Positions 22,150 through 32,783 of a stretch of 64,000 nt of DNA are shown here, in pieces. The notes beneath the pieces are model-generated. The model ran no database searches and was not told the DNA's origin. It saw nothing but the letters and a program-made list of their open reading frames with translations. Numbering within the stretch: position 1 is the first letter of the stretch; the number at the start of each line of letters is the position of its first letter. A program made the position numbers and the translations under genes. This DNA is from Bombyx mori (taxonomy: Eukaryota > Arthropoda > Insecta > Lepidoptera > Bombycidae): assembly GCF_030269925.1 (NCBI RefSeq), contig NC_085107.1:372001-436000 (forward strand), in the 5' to 3' direction.

Positions 22150-23530
22150 GCTCGACTTGGATTGTGTGATCACTTGCCTTATCCGTGCGACCAGATCACT
22201 ATCTCGTACGGGAACCCTCTTCTACGGGACCCCTGTTCTTCGACGTCGCAAAAGCGTTCAACAAAGTCTGGCACAACGGTTTGATTTTCAAACTATTCAC
22301 CTTGAGCGTGCCAGATAGTCTCGTGATCATGATACGGGACTTCTTGTCGAACCGCTCTTTTCGATATCGAGTTGAAGGAACCCGCTCCTCTCCGCGACTT
22401 CTCACAGCTGGAGTCCCGCAAGGCTCGGTCCTCTCGCCCCTCCTATTTAGCTTATTCGTCAACGATATTCCACGGTCGCCGCCGACCCAGTTAACTGTAT
22501 ACGTCGACGACACGACTCTTTACTATTTAAGTAGAGATAAGTCCCTAATCGCAAGTAATCTTCAGAGCACAGCCGTAGCCCTAGGACAGTGGTTCCGAAA
22601 ATGGCGCATAGAAATCAACCCTGCGAAAAGTACTGCGGCGCTATTTCAAAGGGGAAAAACTCCACACGGATTTTCTCTCGGAATCTCATACCCCCTCTTT
22701 AGACAACCCATACCCTGGGCCAGGTAGGTCAAGTTATGGGCGTCACCCTGGATGCATTCATGACATTCCGCTCAGCAGGACGTGCCGACATTCTTGGCAG
22801 ACTCTACCCCACGATCTGTAAGCGGACTAAAATGTCCTTTTGAAACAAGGTGACACTTTACAAAACTTGCATAAGGCCCGTCATGACTTATGCGAGTGTG
22901 GTGTTCGCTCAGGCGGCCCGCACACATATAGACAGTCTCCAATTTCTACAATCCCGCTTTTGTAGGTTAGCCGTTGGAGCTCCGTGGTTCGTGAGGAACG
23001 TTGACCTACACGATGACCTAGGCCTCGAATCAATCCAGAAATATATGAAGTCAGCGTCGGAACGGTACTTCAATAAGCCTATGCGTCATGATAATCGCCT
23101 TATTGTTGCTGCCGCTGACTACTTCCCAAATGTTGATCACGCAGGAGCCAGTCACCGTCGACGCTCCAGACACGTCCTGACGGATCCATCAGATCCAATA
23201 ACCTTTGCATTAGACGCCTTTAGCTCTAACACTAGAAGCAGGCTTAGGGACCCCGGAAACCGTACTCGTCAAACTCGACAAAGAGTTTGACGTGCAACCC
23301 AACCCATGCATCAGCCCGCTGAGTTTCTCGCCGGATCTTCTCAGTGCGTCGCGATTCCAATCCGGTAGTAAGTTCATTCGCGAAGCAGCTGCTCTTAAGT
23401 TGACAGGTCTCCTTCGGAGGTATTCGGGCGGCTGTTAGCAAATCGCACCCCTCATGGCTGAGCTTTTGTTCACCCACCTGTTCTGGTGAAACTAGAAAGG
23501 CCTCCAGGCCACCAGCAAGTTTCTAATCCT
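22150..23530 (+). mobile_element. jockey-clade LINE, 5'-truncated, broken ORF2, with 3'UTR
   Basis: RT FFDVAKAFNKVWHNGLIFKL..AGVPQGSVLSPLLF and YVDDTTLYYL (YADD changed to YVDD), then a frameshift near 22727 and VTLYKTCIRPVMTYASVVFA, FLQSRFCRLAVGAPWFVRN. This is the jockey-clade C-terminal pattern. The coding end RLRDPGNRTRQTRQRV is followed by the 3'UTR shared with 15055-15420, ending near a short A-run at 23530. It supplies the coding context for family J tails. Confidence 0.85.
22185..23290 (+). pseudogene. jockey-clade RT pseudogene
   Basis: Two frames: 22185-22727 (RT fingers, palm and thumb start) and 22850-23290 (C-terminal domain). They are joined only across a frameshift and a stop between 22727 and 22850. 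The endonuclease and ORF1 are absent. In the palm motif the usual Ala is Val (YVDD), a change tolerated in some RTs, so it does not by itself mean loss of function. Confidence 0.8.
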
Positions 23531-24150
23531 AAAAAAAGCACTATCTCGTCCTGATCGTCAAACGACGACCGAGTGTGGAAGACGACCTACCCTACGTGAT
23601 ACTGCTTTTCTTCTACCGATTCTGATGTCTATGTGGACCGACTTAAAGGCGTGGTACTCCAGAGAATGCACTTTACACTCTTTTCTCTAAAAAGCTTTTC
23701 GGGGCTGGTAGCCGAATCTGGTATAACAATGTCAACAGGAATGATGCAGGGATAATATCAAACAGTCCGCATACGCAAATAGGAATGAAGCCAGGAGAAA
23801 TCCTAACCTCTCAGAGCAAAGGCAAAAATATAATGCCACTTCCAGATTTTACAAGAAGACTATTGCCAAGGCGAAAGCCTGGATAGAAAGAAAACACATT
23901 TTCAGAATTGAGGAACAACTGAAGAGCTATTCCTCCGGGACTCATGCTTTTTAGTCATTCACCACTGCACAAGCACAATGACAGTCTGGCCTACAATTAT
24001 CAGAGAGAAGAGAAAGCTGACCTTCTGATCAAATTCTTCGCTTCATCTCATATCATCTACCGTGCTGTCAGCTACATAAAAATACATGCCATAAAATAAA
24101 TAACATGCTATTGATATACTGGATGAAAAGCGTGGGGGAAACGCCGATTC
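23531..24150. other. repeat debris, unclassified
   Basis: No motif strong enough to name a family. Confidence 0.35.
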
Positions 24151-24159
24151 ATTTATAGT

Positions 24160-25015
24160 GTTGGCGTTAAATGCTTTATGTCAGATGCCGTCGAAGGCCT
24201 TCGATATCACGGCTCACCTTATTCTCCAAGGCTTCAGCTCAACTGATATTAAGGTATACAAGAAGATCGCCCGCTAAACGACGGCGACGGAAACAGAAAC
24301 AGTCGATCACTAATCAACTGGCGATCCTCAAGATACTTCAGAAGTGGCGTATTTATTATTCGCTCGATCATCTTAGAAAGCAATGAACTTTTGCGATAGA
24401 CTTATAGCTCGATGGGTCCCCACCGTTCACCCTTCTTGGGGACAAGATGGAACTGGACGGTTTTCACTGCCCACGGCTAGTACTGCAAGAGAAGTGATAC
24501 CAACGCGTTGGCACACCGCAAAGGTGTTAGCTCTGAGGCGCATGTTTACAAAACCACTGCGGGGCTGCAATCTGAGTCACTTGAGGAGGAGGTCCAGGAG
24601 TCAAAACTACCTGTGTAAAACGTATATCTGACAAGACTACCACACCAGGACATGTTCAAGTCGAAACACGTCACATAGTCGATTTCGACGCAAGGATTTG
24701 ATGAGAATTTAACTGTTTCTTTTCCACTACTGGCGAGACCATCGCCGGACTTGTGCAGTGGTGGGCAGCGCTGAAAATAAGCGCACTGCAATCACGGTCA
24801 GACTTTATGGGCGGGCGAAATGTCATGGATGCATCCAGGGTAGCTCCCAAGGACTTGAGCTTCCTGGCCCAGGGTATTGATTGGCGGAAGAGGGTAATTG
24901 GATGTGTGAGGTTTCTACGCCTAATGTAGGAGGAGACACGGGTTGAGTTCCCCCTTTGAAAGAGACACTGTGCTTTTCGCTGGGTCAATATCGATACGCT
25001 ATTTCCGGAACCATC
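24160..25015 (-). mobile_element. decayed jockey-type LINE fragments
   Basis: On the minus strand, 24990-24780 reads FQRGNSTRVSSYIRRRNLTH and SIPWARKLKSLGATLDASMT, the stretch after the RT palm in jockey-clade ORF2. The block 24490-24170 reads SLLSKMIERIINTPLLKYLE and DRQLISDR, the RT fingers ('L-L-S-x-x-x-K-x-x-E-R'). Their order on the strand is inverted relative to a normal ORF, so these are two rearranged pieces or separate insertions. Confidence 0.6.
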
Positions 25016-26200
25016 GTCCGAATGCTACGACGGTACTCTGAAGCCATTAGGGACTTATTTGAATAAAGCTAACTGGGTCGGTGGTCATCGGGGAAACGTA
25101 GGTACTTTATAAAATGAATCTCAATCTTGAAGTATCACCATTAGCACCATCGCGTACAATACAGAGTAGTTTGTGGATCTGTGAATGCTGCTATATACTT
25201 TTGTTATGTTTCTAATGTATAAACAGGAATCTACCTAAGTATTTAACAAGTAATTAATATTAACTAATTTTAAAAAAAGAATTTGCAATAAAACCACAAA
25301 TTTTTCATTTTATTTATTTTTATCATTTCTAAATTTATCACAACATCCATCATTTTGAATAATACATGTAATCTACATACTTATTATATCTAATTACAAA
25401 TCTAATTACAACGAGATCACATCGATAAATTCACAATTAGATTAAAAGAGCAAAATTAGAACTACCAGGAGCATTGCAGGGTATCAATGCTTACATGTTT
25501 TAAAGATTATGATTATTTATTATAGATTATGTATTATTACCCCAGGTGAGTAGACTAGTTCACACCCACCTGGCTTAGAGCGGATTCTAGATCCGGACCT
25601 TGAAACAGGGCACAAATTTCTTGCGCCAGTATAATTATTCTGCAGAGCGGTGACGGGCTTTCAATGTCCCTAAAATCGAAAAAAAATACGCCTCCTCTAG
25701 CGTCGTTAACTTAGAAACCGGTAAATGTGTCTCACAGGAAAATGTGGCATATTGGTATTTTTAATATAGGCCGCTTTTTTGCCAAAGCAATCTACCATAA
25801 ATAGTCTCAAAATGCCATCTTTTCTAGTTTTCCAAATACCCTGTGATCTTGGACACATGTTAGTTTCGAAATTCTTAATTTCCCTGTATTCAGGTGGTAT
25901 GTAATTAAGTGCGAAAACTAGGCGCACGTGGTATTCCAACAGAATACATTCCAAGATCCTACGTAAAATCTAAATTCAGGATTTCATTAAATTCACCCAA
26001 GTGGGAAATTCATTAAAACTACTTTCTAACATCAGGAAAATATTTACAACTACTATGCACAGTAATTTACATTAAATTCAACAACGCGTAAAACACAAAG
26101 CTCGACATTAGAGGCAGGTCGGACATACACTTGTTCACTTTTATACTTTTCCAATGAATAAAGACATATTATACTATGAATAGTTTTAAATTGAATAATT
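25016..26200. other. AT-rich spacer
   Basis: A minus-strand frame (25954-25706, FALNYIPPEYREIKNFETNM..) is open for 82 codons; I recognise no family. Nothing else is supported. Confidence 0.35.
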
Positions 26201-26278
26201 TGAATGAATGAATGAATTAATGAACCAATGAATGAATGAATGAATGAATAAATAAATGAATGAATGGATGGATGAATT
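26201..26278. repeat. (GAAT)n-type microsatellite
   Basis: Imperfect tandem GAAT/AATG/GATG units, about 19 repeats with point changes (CCAATG, TGGATG). It lies about 65 bp upstream of the LINE frame at 26344. Confidence 0.9.
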
Positions 26279-26343
26279 TTGAATGGAAACATTTTCATCA
26301 TATGTTTCTTTAGATAATTGATTAAAATGGTGGTTAACAATAA

Positions 26344-27684
26344 ATTATATCCGACCTTATATATACTGATTTTTCTAAGGCCTTTGATAAAGTTAACCAC
26401 AGCATTTTACTAGAAAAACTACATCAATTTGGTATCGAAGTTCCTCTGCTTAGATGGTGTTCTTCGTATCTAAACCAAAGGCCATCACAGGTTGTTATTG
26501 ACGGTCACAGTTCCAATCCATTCATAGCTTCTTCGGGTGTACCTCAGGGTTCCATCTTGGGTCCACTATTTTTTAACATCTTTATCAACGAAATTACAAA
26601 TCTTTTTAAATATTCTACCTGTTACCTATTTGCTGACGATCTTAAAATAATGCGTGTTATAAATGATGTGAATGATGCTGAACTATTACAGAGAGATATT
26701 GATAAATTGGTTGATTGGTGCCAAATTAATAAAATGTATTTGAATATTTCGAAATGTCTACATATAAAATTTACATTAAAACGCAATATAATACCAACAC
26801 AATATCATATTTCAGGAGAATGCTTGAGTGAAGTTTCTCAGACTCGTGATTTAGGGGTGGAGCTTGATACCAAGCTGAATTTCACTAAGCACATTGACAA
26901 AATTATAGATGCCGCGAACAAATCACTGGGTTTTGTACTTAGGAATGGTAAGGAGTTTAAGAAGGTTTCCACTACGCTATTGCTTTACAACAGTTATGTT
27001 AGAAGCAAACTTGATTACTGCAGCACTGTGTGGTGTCCTACATACAAAACCCATATTAACAGGATTGAGAGAATTCAAAAAAAGTTACTTCGCCACATGT
27101 CGTACCGTTTTAGGCCGCCTAATTATGTTGAATCTTATGTTGATAGGGCTAAATATTTTAAAATGCAAACATTGAGTGATCGCCGCGATATGTTAGGCTT
27201 ATGTTTTTTACATCAAGTTATGAGCGGTACTGTCGACTCCCAATTCATCCTCAATAAATTCTCTTTGAAGGTGCCATCTAGGTTACCTCGTCGCCCCGTT
27301 GCTCTTTTCAGCACCCGCTTTAGCAGAACCAATCTAGGCAAGCACTCACCTACTCCTCGTCTAACTAACCTTTATAATAATCTAGTTAGAAAAGTTGAAA
27401 ACCTTGACATATTGGGTGATTCCCTTCCAATATTTAAGAACAAAATTATAAAAAGTTGTTGTTGAACCTCAGCCTCAGCCTTGGTCTGAGTACTTGGGTA
27501 TTACTGCCCTTGTTGTCTTTCTTTTGTTTTTAATTTTTTATTATTATTAATAGTATTATTAAATCTCTATTAATATATTAATGTAATGCATGCTGTGATT
27601 GCCTATAATTAGAGTTGCAGTTATCAATTGCTCTATACATGTCAATGTTATTTTATGTCTTACTGTAAACCCTGTCGGTAATCC

Positions 27685-27720
<36 letters not shown>

Positions 27721-27723
27721 ATT
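26344..27723 (+). mobile_element. young 5'-truncated CR1/jockey-type LINE with open RT frame and (TAAA)n tail
   Basis: The frame 26344-27465 has no stop for 374 codons. It starts inside the RT at YTDFSKAFDKVNHSILLEKL, continues SSGVPQGSILGPLFFNIFIN and LFADDLKIMRV (palm FADD), QTRDLGVELDTKLNF, then SYVRSKLDYCSTVWCP and RIERIQKKLLRHM, and stops at 27463. A 3'UTR of about 220 bp ends in TAAATAAATAAA repeats (27685-27723), a microsatellite tail typical of this LINE group. The N-terminal domains (ORF1, endonuclease, RT fingers) are missing, so it cannot move alone, but the lack of stops indicates recent insertion. Confidence 0.88.
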
Positions 27724-28528
27724 ATGCTTCTGAAGTCAAGAAATAATAACAATTACCATTTCATTCAAATGTATCATTCGGGCCACATCTGCTAGAATAG
27801 TATTATTAGTACTTAGCAAAAAAATAAGAGTCAAACATAAGGTGTAAACAGCTTAGTAAATTAAAATCGAATGTAGATAGCGACATAAAGCCACAATTGT
27901 AAATTTCAGACTCGCGTTTATTTGGTATAGTATAACTTGTTTTGTTATTGTCAACAAGAGAGCATGTTTGAGAACAAATACACCCGACAGTGGTACATGC
28001 ACCAATGCAAATTCAACATCACAGAATGATTTGCATATTCTTGAATTCAGATTCGGTTTGCCATAAATACTGTTACCTTATAAAAACATTATTGAAATTA
28101 AGAACTTGACAGTCTGATTGTTTTTTCATTGTCTTTACTCTTTCTTGGTTAACTTCTGCCAAATTTTGTTATGATATATAAATGTAGTAGATAGATAAAG
28201 AAAACCAAATTACTATGTTAGAATCCCTCTCATAAAGTAGGTAAAGAGCCAAATACTCCTGAAATCCCCGATCCGTTTTGTATTTGCTTAATTTTTAACA
28301 TTTAGAAATTTTAAGAAGCAACGTAAAACATTAATGATCGTGTAGCCTCAGGCAACATTAAATTAAAACGTAAAAACACAATTGGTCTATTAATGTTTCA
28401 GTCATCCATGTCAGATCAATTAACCGAACAATCAAAGAGATAGCGTTCTCGAAATCTAAAATTCTTAAAGTGTTCAATAAATCGTGTAATAGAAATCAAA
28501 CCCGCAAAATTATAATTTGCATAATTAT
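27724..28528. other. AT-rich spacer with a relic mariner end
   Basis: GCCATAAATACTGTTAC near 28068 matches the inner part of the DD37D mariner TIR (6613). Otherwise no feature. Confidence 0.4.
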
Positions 28529-28641
28529 TAGTGGTAGGACGTCTGACGTGTGAGTCCGCACGGGAAGATACCACCACCTACCTATTTCTGCCGTAGAGCA
28601 GTAATGCGTTTCCACTTGAAAGGTGGGGCTGCCGTTATAAC
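28529..28641 (+). repeat. Bm1 SINE, 5' piece (split by Gypsy insertion)
   Basis: TGGTAGGACG..GAGTCCGCACGGG, CTATTTCTGCCGTAGAGC and GGGGCTGCCGTTATAAC. The sequence breaks in the middle of Bm1 and resumes at 30565. Confidence 0.88.
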
Positions 28642-28743
28642 TGCTACGCGCTGGGGTTCGGGATAAATAAATGTTCCACCAAAGTACAACTTAAAACTGT
28701 ATTTATCACTTATAACACTCACAGAACTTTAAAATTTTCCTTT

Positions 28744-30211
28744 TCACATTTCCTCATCCAGTCTTTCTGTAAGAACACATCGAGGCTTACTGTTTGATTT
28801 CTGTGGTAAGCTGACTGGCACCACCGTTTCTGACCTAGGTGTGAGGATACTCCTTTTTAAGCAGTACACTTTGCCAAATGATGCACCTTCCATAGAGATC
28901 TCCTCTGGACTACATTTTAACACTCCTTGTCTAACGTCGATCTCGCAACTATGTGTTTTCATGAAGTCCAAGCCCACGATACAGTCGTCAACAATATCAG
29001 CCACGATGGCATTGTGCTGATAAACTTCACTGCCGAGTTTCAGCTCCACTTTCTTTTCACCTCGGACGGATATGTGCTGACCGGTGGTTGTTACTAAATT
29101 GGTGCCTACCTGGTTGTAAGTGTGGTCCACAAAACACCGACTAGCTATTCTAAAGCTGGTAACAGTCCGAGAAGCTCCAGTGTCCAGTGTCAGCTTACAC
29201 GATGTGCCATTGACCTCGTTTTTAATAGCCAGGCTGTTCCCATCTTCAATCGCCAGCCAGCACCCCGTAATTCTGGCGTTTATTCGTTTCCCTGCTGCTG
29301 CTAGGCGGTACTTGCCACCCTTTCTTCCCGACGTTCACCTTTCGCTATACCTCTTGCCGGGCAACTCAACCGGAGATGGCCTCTTTCGCCACAGGCGTAG
29401 CATCTGGGGCCGTATCCTTGAGGTTGTTCGTGTGCAGGTGAAACGGTCACTTCTCTGACATGATGAGATCGATGATCCTATCTTACGGCCTCTACCTCCA
29501 GATCATGAGCTAAGGCGTCCTTCAGGGCCTCGTAATGACCCAATCGCACTGCAACTCTGACCTCCAAGTCTCGGATACCGTCGATAAATGCTTGTACCAG
29601 GTTACCGTCAAAAAGGGCAGGTAAAGAGCGGTACGCCTTGTGGACTAGCTTCTCAACCTCGAGCGCCTACTGTTGAGATTCTCGTTGCCACGCTGCACTC
29701 GTTTCTTCAACTGGGCACGAAACACGTGTTTCAGGTGCGCGTCTCCATATCTGGACTCCTATGCCTCCACAAGCTGTTCATACGTTGCATCCTTATCTAA
29801 GGCTTCCAGGATGGTCAAAGCTTGTTCGCGGAATCCCAGAGTAAGCGCCATCATGGCTTGTGAGTTGCTCCAGCCGTTTGCCTTCACAACGGCCTCAAAC
29901 TAGATCCTGTAGGCTGACCACGAGGTTCTTCCATCGAATGGCGGAACTTTGTACCCCCGCGTGGAGGGACCACCAGTAACTGAGGCTGAAGTTACTGTTC
30001 CTGTTTTTATGTCTTCCAGGGTCTTTCTCACGTCAGCCACCTGAACCTCAGCTTTCGCAATCCGGCTTTCGTGCTGAGAAATACGGTCCTCGTGCTGTTG
30101 CACCTGCTCTTTTATCTCCGTAATGGTTTTGGCGAATGTATCTCTTAAATCTTTTATTAGGAACATCCGTTCCTCCTGTCGCCGAGTGTGCTCCTCCACT
30201 TCTGACACCAA
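28744..30211 (-). pseudogene. Gypsy gag-protease remnant
   Basis: Gag start region 30211-29900 (coiled-coil type, VSEVEEHTRRQEERMFLIKD..) runs on from the PBS. A CCHC knuckle (C-Y-A-C-G-E-R-G-H-L) lies near 29400. Protease with DTGAS is near 29180, and IVGLDFMKTHSCEIDV is its flap end. Frames are broken between these parts (three open pieces). It stops at 28744, just before the LTR remnant, where pol should follow. Confidence 0.75.
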
Positions 30212-30213
30212 AT

Positions 30214-30564
30214 TGTTACGCGCTGGGATTCAGGATAAATAATTGTTCCACCAAAGTATAACTCAAAACTGTATTTACCACTCAGAACACTCACAGAACA
30301 CTTTAAAATTCTTAATTCACTTCATCCGCTTCGAGTAATTCCGATTATTGACTGACGGCGTGCCATCTCTGCAACGTTTTTATAGTCGAGACGAAATCCC
30401 TAGAATTGTCGAGAACATTCCTCACAAGTCGAGTACCTTCAATGTGTGTTTCCACTATCTGACATTAGATGGCATAGTACTCTTCGAGAGTTCTAAATGT
30501 TATTATCCTTCGATATTCGTTCGGCTATTCGACGATAAATGACGTTACTCTTACCGGCGTAACA
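30214..30564 (-). repeat. Gypsy long terminal repeat, 351 bp
   Basis: Ends TGTTACGC and GCGTAACA. It is the least decayed of the three copies in the window (others at 14034 and 14766) and serves as the reference for them. Confidence 0.85.
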
Positions 30565-30690
30565 TAAATATACTGAGACCAACTTATATCTCAAGGTAGG
30601 TGGCGGCATTTACGTAGTGGGCTCCTTTAACCACTTAACTCTAGGTGGGCCGTGAGCTCGTCCAATCATAAAAGCAATAAAAATAAAATT
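30565..30690 (+). repeat. Bm1 SINE, 3' piece
   Basis: TAAATATACTGAGACC, CAACTTATATCTCAAGG, CCACTTAACTCTAGGTGGGC and GCAATAAAAATAAAA continue the Bm1 from 28641. Confidence 0.88.
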
Positions 30691-32093
30691 AGAAAAAGAT
30701 TCGCTTTGAGGCGTTTGGTGCAAATATTAATTAGTGCTAATTTGTAAGATCCACTAGTCCACGTAGTCATCCTGTCGGTGTATCCACCCACACATGCAAT
30801 CTTCCCTTTAGTAATTGTTAGCGCGATCTAGTTAGTACTTTCCAAATAGGGATAAATGCCACTACATGTGTAAAGTATTACCTTAAATATAGAGAACCTT
30901 TATTTATCAACGGATAACCATGAATAGAGATAAAAATAGTTTGACATAAGTAAATTGAAAAGTTTCAAATTGGTATGAATAGAACATTTTAAGGCTTTTC
31001 CCCAAATTTGTCACTTTTATCTTTCTGAGCCAATTTGAAACGACCTTAATTAATTTACGAAAATAAGACGCTTATAAAAAATTTGGAATCTTTTAAAAAC
31101 GAACTATTGTTTTTTTAAAATTTAAATTATCGCTTCTGAATAGTTTTAGAAACAAAATAAGAATTTCATTTTAAATTTTCTTAGACAAAAATAGTTTCAA
31201 AAGACTAAAAATAAACGTTTCAGTCAGAATAATAATACTATTACCCCGCAATTTCACATCTTATTTCCCTGTACATTTGTTCACTCCTAAAACCTTTTAA
31301 AAAGGTACCACCAATACTGTTAGGACACAATTAAAGACACCTGTAATTAAAAGACGCAGCAAGCATATAGCCATAGCACGTAAGTACAAGGCTATCAATC
31401 GGTACGTCTTTAAACACCACTCACAAATTTTATCGTTCAAAATATTGACACGAGAAATGATGAATATGAGAAAGAAAAAAAGCAAAGTTAATATGAATGC
31501 ATTCTACAACTGCTAGTCAGTTAAATCGCTATACTACTGAGCTACTTGTGAATATACTTATACTAATACCTATATACTAACACCTATTTCAAATGACTGA
31601 TAACTTGAAAAAGCAGGTTAAGCTAGTTTTATTTAACATTCATATTTTAAACAAGTGTCAAACTCTAGAGGAGAGTGACAAGAGTATTAAGTTATTTTAC
31701 GATTATAATATGCTTATACTAGGCAATACATTTCAATAAGAACATCAAATAAGTGTAAATTACGCATTATAATGACATGTATGTAGGTAAATTCTATATC
31801 TACGTAATGAGCATAGAGATCCTTGGCTCGCTCGCTGAGGCATGCTCTTCTAAGTGACTCGCCATCAGCAGTCGTAACATATTACTACCTTTAAACTATC
31901 AATAGAAAATTCAGTTTGACCTGTACCTGAAATAAACGAAAATTCATCAACATTTGTTTGAGATAATCCCGTCATCTCGTCATTACTATCGTACTATCCG
32001 CTACCGGCTCTGTAATGAGTCCCCTTTCACTTTACTTCCCTGGGGCAACAATATGTACTAATTTAAACAAAATTAGAAGAAAGTCTTCAGCTG
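30691..32093. other. AT-rich spacer, no gene seen
   Basis: The open frames here are short and AT-biased. I searched by eye for a 3' exon of the minus-strand gene and found none I can support. Confidence 0.4.
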
Positions 32094-32170
32094 TAGGCAT
32101 CGGCTTATCTTTGCCGCTGGCTGGGGTCCATTAACAACGATGACCACTATTTAGTAGGTCGTAGGACTAC
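32094..32170 (+). repeat. decayed LINE tail (family T)
   Basis: GGCATCGGCTTATCTTTGCC, CTGGGGTCCATTAACAACGA and ACCACTATTTAGTAGG follow the tail at 57173 with many changes. Confidence 0.4.
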
Positions 32171-32507
32171 AAAAAACTTTAAAAAGAAAAATACAACAGC
32201 TTGAAAGGAAGTCCGTGTTAATTTAGCGGTACACGAGAGCGATGGATTGTTAAGTTAACCTGCTTAGAAAGATTTTGTAATCCCTACTGCTTACTGTACA
32301 TACACACAGATGTACCAGTGGGGGGTTTGAGCTGATTATAAAATTGGCAAAAGTAAAGAAGAGACACAGAAAAACGATGGATGGCTGCACTGCTAATAAT
32401 TTAAATAGCATGCGGGATTCTCGTGGGCTCAGACTACTTAATTGTGGGGTGTGGAAGTGTCCTCTGTAACGAATAGCTGATCAAAGTAAATAAAAATGGA
32501 CACCTAC

Positions 32508-32783
32508 GTAGTAAATGAAGCACCCTGAAAGTTAGCACGTTGTTGATCTTGGTTTTGAGAAGCTGAAGTGATCGTTTCGGACGGGCGAATGCGGAGCCGG
32601 GGAGCATCCTGAGCCCGGGGTCCATTCACGGGTCCGGGTCTCGCGACTGGCGGTGGTGGTGGAGGACCGAAGAAAGCAGCCGGCACGTGACCTCCTGGGA
32701 AACCCGATTGCAGGAACGAGGAAAACATTCGACCGGGACCCATTGCCCCGTTCACTATGTCGATCAGCCCAGGGAAACGGTAT
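32508..32783 (-). CDS. exon D: Gly/Pro-rich segment
   Basis: Acceptor gtttgtttcag (minus) and donor gtaggt (32507). It encodes RYRFPGLIDIVNGAMGPGRM, FSSFLQSGFPGGHVPAAFF, six consecutive prolines, then RIRPSETITSASQNQDQQRA. The polyproline could bind SH3, WW or MYND domains (general knowledge). Confidence 0.75.

Larger units (their letters stand above)
28642..30564 (-). mobile_element. internally deleted Ty3/Gypsy LTR element inserted in Bm1
   Basis: The 5' LTR (minus strand) is 30564-30214 with TGTTACGC/GCGTAACA ends. The PBS-like TGGTGTCAGAAGTGG follows directly. A remnant of the 3' LTR lies at 28740-28642. The Gypsy element duplicated TAAC/TAAA of Bm1 (28638-28641 and 30565-30568, one change). 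Only gag, zinc knuckle and protease remain; RT, RNase H and integrase are missing. Confidence 0.88.

Noticed and set aside
25706..25954. 82-codon minus ORF as a transposase piece
   Set aside because: Vague resemblance to transposase-like composition only; no catalytic or zinc motif.
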